Shown piece after piece: positions 7,522-10,111 of a stretch of 10,111 nt of DNA. The notes below the pieces were generated by a model. It worked only from the letters and a program-made list of their open reading frames with translations, did no database searches and had not been told where the DNA came from. The stretch comes from Candidatus Omnitrophota bacterium (GTDB lineage Bacteria > Omnitrophota > Omnitrophia > Omnitrophales > Abzuiibacteriaceae): contig JACQQN010000033.1 in assembly GCA_016206995.1 (NCBI GenBank), forward strand, positions 1 through 10,111. The letters are read 5' to 3'. A program made the position numbers and the translations under genes. Numbering within the stretch: position 1 is the stretch's first letter; each line of letters begins with the position of its first letter.

Positions 7522-7595
7522 TGGGAGATGGTGCAACGGTAGCACTCCTGACTCTGGATCAGGCAATCTTGGTTCGAATCCAAGTCTCCCAGCCA
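7522..7595 (+). tRNA. tRNA-Gln (anticodon CUG), CCA encoded
   Basis: The 74 bases fold into a complete cloverleaf: acceptor TGGGAGA/TCTCCCA, D stem GTGC/GCAC, anticodon stem CCTGA/TCAGG and T stem CTTGG/CCAAG with loop TTCGAAT. The anticodon loop CTCTGGA puts CTG at positions 34-36, reading CAG glutamine codons. U at position 1 is typical of tRNA-Gln. The discriminator G is followed by an encoded CCA. A tRNA with UUG for CAA codons is expected elsewhere in the genome. Confidence 0.97.
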
Positions 7596-7632
7596 TTGGC
7601 CATCGGATTTTTTGATGATGCTTGGAGGTTAA

Positions 7633-7917
7633 ATGGAACTCTCTGATATTTTAGGCTGGACGGCAACTTTTCTTTTTACAATTTGCTATATCCCACAAAT
7701 ATTGAAAACCGCAAGAACAAAGACAATTGAAGGATTGAGTTTTCGACTCTTATTTATTTCATTTGTGGCAAATATCATTGCGTTTTGCTACGCAACTTTA
7801 ATTGAGCAACCACCACTGCAAATCAAATACATTTTGGCATTATTATTCTTGGGTATTTGCTTATACTTGTATCTCAAAGTTTATTTTGCTGCCAAAATAA
7901 AATCAGAAAATTCCTAA
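7633..7917 (+). CDS. SemiSWEET / PQ-loop family sugar transporter
   Basis: This 94-residue inner-membrane protein forms one triple-helix bundle; SemiSWEETs dimerise to make a complete sugar uniporter. Three membrane segments are visible at about residues 7-23, 41-58 and 66-87. The defining PQ motif is in CYIPQILKTARTKTIEGLS (about residues 18-36), followed by the conserved short loop leading to helix 2. The length matches the family norm of 85-100. ATG 7633 is preceded by GGAGG (7624-7628), 4 bases before the start. The gene sits alone between two tRNA genes and is probably its own unit or is read through from tRNA-Gln. The sugar cannot be predicted; characterised SemiSWEETs move glucose or sucrose. 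Confidence 0.88.
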   Translation: MELSDILGWTATFLFTICYIPQILKTARTKTIEGLSFRLLFISFVANIIAFCYATLIEQPPLQIKYILALLFLGICLYLYLKVYFAAKIKSENS

Positions 7918-7999
7918 ATTTATTGAAACAAGCATCTGCGATGCATCGAGCAACCAATTAAGGCATCAATCTTCAATACTTTCAAATTCTTCATTCTAC

Positions 8000-8008
8000 T
8001 GGTATAAT
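8000..8008 (+). promoter_or_regulatory. Extended -10 promoter (TGGTATAAT) for tRNA-Leu
   Basis: A perfect TATAAT at 8003-8008 preceded by TGG at 8000-8002 forms an extended -10 element, 12 bases before the tRNA-Leu 5' end. The -35 region 17 bases upstream (TTTCAA) is poor, as is common when the extended -10 is present. Position and sequence fit a sigma-70-type promoter giving a very short tRNA leader; read-through could also serve manB just downstream. Confidence 0.62.
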
Positions 8009-8020
8009 TCGTACCATTTT

Positions 8021-8102
8021 GCGCGGGTGGTGGAACTGGCAGACACGCCAGCTTGAGGGGCTGGTTCCGCAAGGAGTGCAGGTTCAATTCCTGTCCCGCG
8101 CA
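8021..8102 (+). tRNA. tRNA-Leu (anticodon GAG), CCA not encoded
   Basis: This is an 82-base class II tRNA: acceptor GCGCGGG/CCCGCGC, anticodon stem CCAGC/GCTGG with loop TTGAGGG (anticodon GAG, reading CTC and CTT), a long variable arm with stem TTCC/GGAG around GCAA, and T stem GCAGG/CCTGT with loop TTCAATT. The A discriminator is followed by CGT, so CCA must be added by nucleotidyltransferase, unlike the neighbouring tRNA-Gln. It ends 24 bases before manB. Confidence 0.96.
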
Positions 8103-8126
8103 CGTCTTTATTTTTATAGGGGAAAA

Positions 8127-9488
8127 ATGTTAAGCTGCGTGAATCCACAAATTTTTAGAGAATATGATATTCGCGGGGTCGCTGACCGTGATTTGACAAG
8201 CGAGACCGTTCTCAATATCGGAAAAGCATATGGCACTTATTTGAAACGGAAGGGAAAGCATATTGTTTCCGTTTCAAGGGATTGTCGCGTCAGTTCGAAC
8301 CGCATTTATCAAGCATTTGTGAATGGCGTTACATCAGCCGGTCTTGACGTCATGAATATCGGGCTCACAACCACTCCTTGCCTCTATTTTTCAATTCATC
8401 ATCTTCAAACGGATGGTGGGGTCATGATTACAGGATCCCATAACCCGCCCGATCAAAATGGGCTCAAACTTTGCATGGGAACTGCGAGCTTGTTTGGTTC
8501 CGAGATTCAAGAGCTTCGCAAGTTGATCGAGAAACAAGATTTTGAAAAGGGAAATGGAAAAGTTACCGAGAAACAAGTTCTGTCAAGCTATGAAGATTAC
8601 ATCTTTAAAGGGTTTCAATTCAAAAAGAAATTGAAAGTAGTGGTCGATTGCGGTAATGGAATGACTGGGTTAGTTGCGCCAAAACTCTTCGAGCGATTTG
8701 GTCTTCAGGTTACAAAACTTTACACAGAACCGGACGGGAAGTTTCCAAATCATCCCGCAGATCCGAGCGAACCTGAAAATCTTCACGACTTAATTCAAGC
8801 AGTTGCCCGAGAGAAAGCAGAAGTCGGGATTGCATTTGATGGCGATGGTGATCGAGTTGGTATTATCGATCACCTTGGAAATATCATACCAGGCGATAAA
8901 TTATTGGTTTTGTTTTCGCGGAGTTTGTTGAAGGTAGAACCAAAAGCAACGATTATTGCGGATGTTAAATGTTCCAATCTTCTTTTTGATGACATAAAAG
9001 CGCATGGTGGGCGGGCCATGATGGCTAAAACAGGTCATTCCTTGATCAAAGCAAAAATGAGGGAAGAAAATGCATTGCTTGCCGGCGAAATGAGCGGACA
9101 CATGTTTTTCAAACATCGGTGGTTTGGTTTTGACAGTGGAATTTATGCGGCGTGCCGGATACTTGAAATTTTGGATCAAACAGGGAAAACCATTCCGGAA
9201 CTTTTATCAGATCTTCCAAAAACATTTGCGACGCCTGAGATCCGCGTCACATGTTCTGACGACTTAAAGTTTGAAGTGATCAAACACACCGTCCATTTTT
9301 TTAAAAGCAATCAATACAATGTTGTTGATATTGACGGCGCGCGCGTTGAGTTTCCGGATGGATGGGGACTTGTCCGTGCCTCGAACACGCAACCAGTGCT
9401 GGTGATGCGATTTGAAGCGCAAAGTGAAGCCCGTCTCAAGGAAATTAGGAATTTGATTGAGAGTAAAGTAAAGGAGTTTTCAAAATAA
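8127..9488 (+). CDS. manB: Phosphomannomutase / phosphoglucomutase
   Basis: It interconverts mannose-6-phosphate and mannose-1-phosphate (and probably the glucose phosphates), supplying the next gene, manC, for GDP-mannose synthesis in the cytoplasm. At 453 residues it is normal for the alpha-D-phosphohexomutase family. All four active-site loops are present: the phosphoserine loop TGSHNPP with Ser104, the metal loop DGDGDR at 238-243, the sugar-recognition loop GEMSGH with E321 and S323, and the phosphate-binding loop RASNT at 417-421. FREYDIRG at the N-terminus is the usual family start. I chose ATG 8127, with AGGGG just upstream. A longer reading from 8019 would translate straight through tRNA-Leu and is an artefact. 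AlgC-type dual specificity is likely from the sequence pattern but unproven. Confidence 0.95.
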   Translation: MLSCVNPQIFREYDIRGVADRDLTSETVLNIGKAYGTYLKRKGKHIVSVSRDCRVSSNRIYQAFVNGVTSAGLDVMNIGLTTTPCLYFSIHHLQTDGGVMITGSHNPPDQNGLKLCMGTASLFGSEIQELRKLIEKQDFEKGNGKVTEKQVLSSYEDYIFKGFQFKKKLKVVVDCGNGMTGLVAPKLFERFGLQVTKLYTEPDGKFPNHPADPSEPENLHDLIQAVAREKAEVGIAFDGDGDRVGIIDHLGNIIPGDKLLVLFSRSLLKVEPKATIIADVKCSNLLFDDIKAHGGRAMMAKTGHSLIKAKMREENALLAGEMSGHMFFKHRWFGFDSGIYAACRILEILDQTGKTIPELLSDLPKTFATPEIRVTCSDDLKFEVIKHTVHFFKSNQYNVVDIDGARVEFPDGWGLVRASNTQPVLVMRFEAQSEARLKEIRNLIESKVKEFSK

Positions 9489-9497
9489 AATGCTTTG

Positions 9498-9554
9498 CCC
9501 CAGAGTTACAATTAAACAGTCTCGATAATATGATGATGAAAAACTCTGGGACTG
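9498..9554 (+). repeat. REP-like hairpin unit A (CCCAGAGTT ... AACTCTGGG, then ACTG)
   Basis: The inverted arms CCCAGAGTT (9499-9507) and AACTCTGGG (9542-9550) form a perfect 9-bp stem around a 34-base loop. The right arm is followed by ACTG, giving GGGACTG at 9548-9554. It is in tandem with unit B, with which it shares both arm sequences, the TTAC after the left arm and the GGGACTG end. It has no terminal T run, so it is not a typical intrinsic terminator. Function unknown; the GGGACTG/CCCC pattern recalls REP-type palindromes mobilised by TnpA(REP) transposases, which is inference. Confidence 0.7.
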
Positions 9555-9598
9555 CCCCTGAGTTACCATGAAACATCTTAAAGAAAACTCAGGGACTG
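9555..9598 (+). repeat. REP-like hairpin unit B (CCCTGAGTT ... AACTCAGGG, then ACTG)
   Basis: The arms CCCTGAGTT (9556-9564) and AACTCAGGG (9586-9594) form a perfect 9-bp stem around a 21-base loop. Compared with unit A, both arms change at one position and remain paired: A-T in A becomes T-A in B. This compensatory change argues that the paired structure, and not just the sequence, is kept. The unit directly abuts unit A and also ends in GGGACTG (9592-9598). Confidence 0.7.
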
Positions 9599-9599
9599 T

Positions 9600-9636
9600 G
9601 CTGATCTCCCATAATAAAATTCATAAGAGGATCAGC
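9600..9636 (+). repeat. Inverted repeat GCTGATC ... GATCAGC
   Basis: The arms at 9600-9606 and 9630-9636 pair perfectly over 7 bp around a 23-base AT-rich loop. The right arm runs into the 8-bp palindrome CAGCGCTG (9633-9640). It lies between the tandem hairpins and manC. It could be part of the same repeat element, an operator or chance; no T run follows. Confidence 0.45.
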
Positions 9637-9665
9637 GCTGGTTTTGACTTCCTTAAAAAATTACA

Positions 9666-10111
9666 ATGAAAAGTCAAACTTGGGCAATTGTCATGGCAGG
9701 AGGGTCGGGAACACGCCTCTGGCCTGCGAGTAGAAAACGAAACCCAAAGCAATTCTTGAAACTCTTCGGCAAGAAAACGCTCATCGAAAATACAATCGAC
9801 CGCGTTTCTAAAGTCATTCCAAAGAAACGTATTTTTATTATCACAGATGCCCGCCAGGTTGCCCGAGTCAGACGCACGTTCCCAAAAATTCCAGCCCATC
9901 AAATTATTGGAGAACCTTGTGCGCAGAACACGGCTGCAACAATTGGGCTTGGCGCTTTACTCATCCAAAAAAAAGATCCCAATGCAATCATGGCTATTTT
10001 CCCAGCCGATCACGTCATTTTAAATGTCGCAGAATTTCAAAAATGTGTTTTAAAAGCAACTTCTTGGGCCAAGCAGAAAGGGCGTCACGTGTTATTTGGT
10101 GTGAAACCAAC
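9666..10111 (+). CDS. manC: Mannose-1-phosphate guanylyltransferase, 3'-partial
   Basis: It makes GDP-mannose from mannose-1-phosphate and GTP, directly after ManB in the pathway, for capsule, lipopolysaccharide or exopolysaccharide. The first 148 residues are present; the frame runs off the window. The nucleotidyltransferase signature MAGGSGTRLWPASRK (10-24) with PKQFLKL just after, the EPCAQNTAATIGL segment and the catalytic FPADHVI (Asp115) identify the family. ATG 9666 is the only possible start, because a TAA lies in frame at 9654-9656. There is no clear Shine-Dalgarno. The start codon sits in the loop of an inverted repeat TTTGACTT (9643-9650) / AAGTCAAA (9671-9678), which could influence translation, though this is speculative. 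Full-length ManC is about 350-480 residues. A 177-base repeat-rich gap separates it from manB. Confidence 0.95.
   Translation, partial: MKSQTWAIVMAGGSGTRLWPASRKRNPKQFLKLFGKKTLIENTIDRVSKVIPKKRIFIITDARQVARVRRTFPKIPAHQIIGEPCAQNTAATIGLGALLIQKKDPNAIMAIFPADHVILNVAEFQKCVLKATSWAKQKGRHVLFGVKP

Noticed and set aside
7593..7613. T6 run after tRNA-Gln as a terminator
   Set aside because: The preceding CCATTGGCCATCGG does not form a stable stem; only a short CCATTGG self-palindrome is visible.
7932..7947. Hairpin GCATC-TGC-GATGC after the SemiSWEET gene
   Set aside because: Its 5-bp stem with a 3-base loop and no T run is too small to call a terminator.
8019..8126. A 5' extension of manB reading MRGWWNWQTRQLEG...
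   Set aside because: It is the translation of tRNA-Leu, a well-known spurious N-terminus in automated annotation. The real start is ATG 8127, after the tRNA.
9621..9902. Open frames on the - strand opposite manC
   Set aside because: They are shadows of the manC start, whose nucleotidyltransferase motifs are unambiguous on the + strand.

Overview
The window reads as ordinary bacterial chromosome. Every convincing gene lies on the + strand, packing is tight, and base composition looks mid-40s % GC by eye. A Sec signal peptide and the paired GDP-mannose genes suggest a Gram-negative or otherwise diderm environmental bacterium. The fused indolepyruvate:ferredoxin oxidoreductase is of the type known from Proteobacteria and related lineages. 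I cannot name a phylum from sequence alone. I found no phage, CRISPR array, insertion sequence or obvious defence system.

Layout. (1) Bases 1-3523 hold a fused IorA-IorB type 2-oxoacid:ferredoxin oxidoreductase. Its 5' end lies outside the window, and one extra T in a T6 run at 3155-3160 splits it into a long fragment and a 113-residue tail. (2) Bases 3615-5917 hold gltX (glutamyl-tRNA synthetase), hinT (HIT purine nucleoside phosphoramidase) and a LysE-family exporter, overlapping or nearly abutting. (3) Bases 5944-7466 hold four small genes joined by overlaps: a secreted protein of unknown function, an isoprenylcysteine-methyltransferase-like membrane protein, a SEC-C zinc-motif protein and a two-helix membrane protein. 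(4) Bases 7522-8102 hold tRNA-Gln(CUG), a SemiSWEET/PQ-loop sugar transporter and tRNA-Leu(GAG), the last with a good extended -10 promoter. (5) Bases 8127 to the end hold a phosphomannomutase/phosphoglucomutase (manB) and the start of mannose-1-phosphate guanylyltransferase (manC). Between them is a 177-base gap filled with inverted repeats.

How they work together. ManB converts mannose-6-phosphate to mannose-1-phosphate, and ManC makes GDP-mannose from it for surface polysaccharide. GltX and the two tRNAs serve translation, and HinT hydrolyses aminoacyl-AMP-type by-products of such synthetases. The oxidoreductase ferments or assimilates aryl or branched 2-oxoacids using ferredoxin.

The two points most worth following up are the frameshift in the oxidoreductase and the tandem hairpin pair at 9498-9598. 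The two hairpin stems differ by a compensatory base change, which points to a structured repeat family resembling REP elements.
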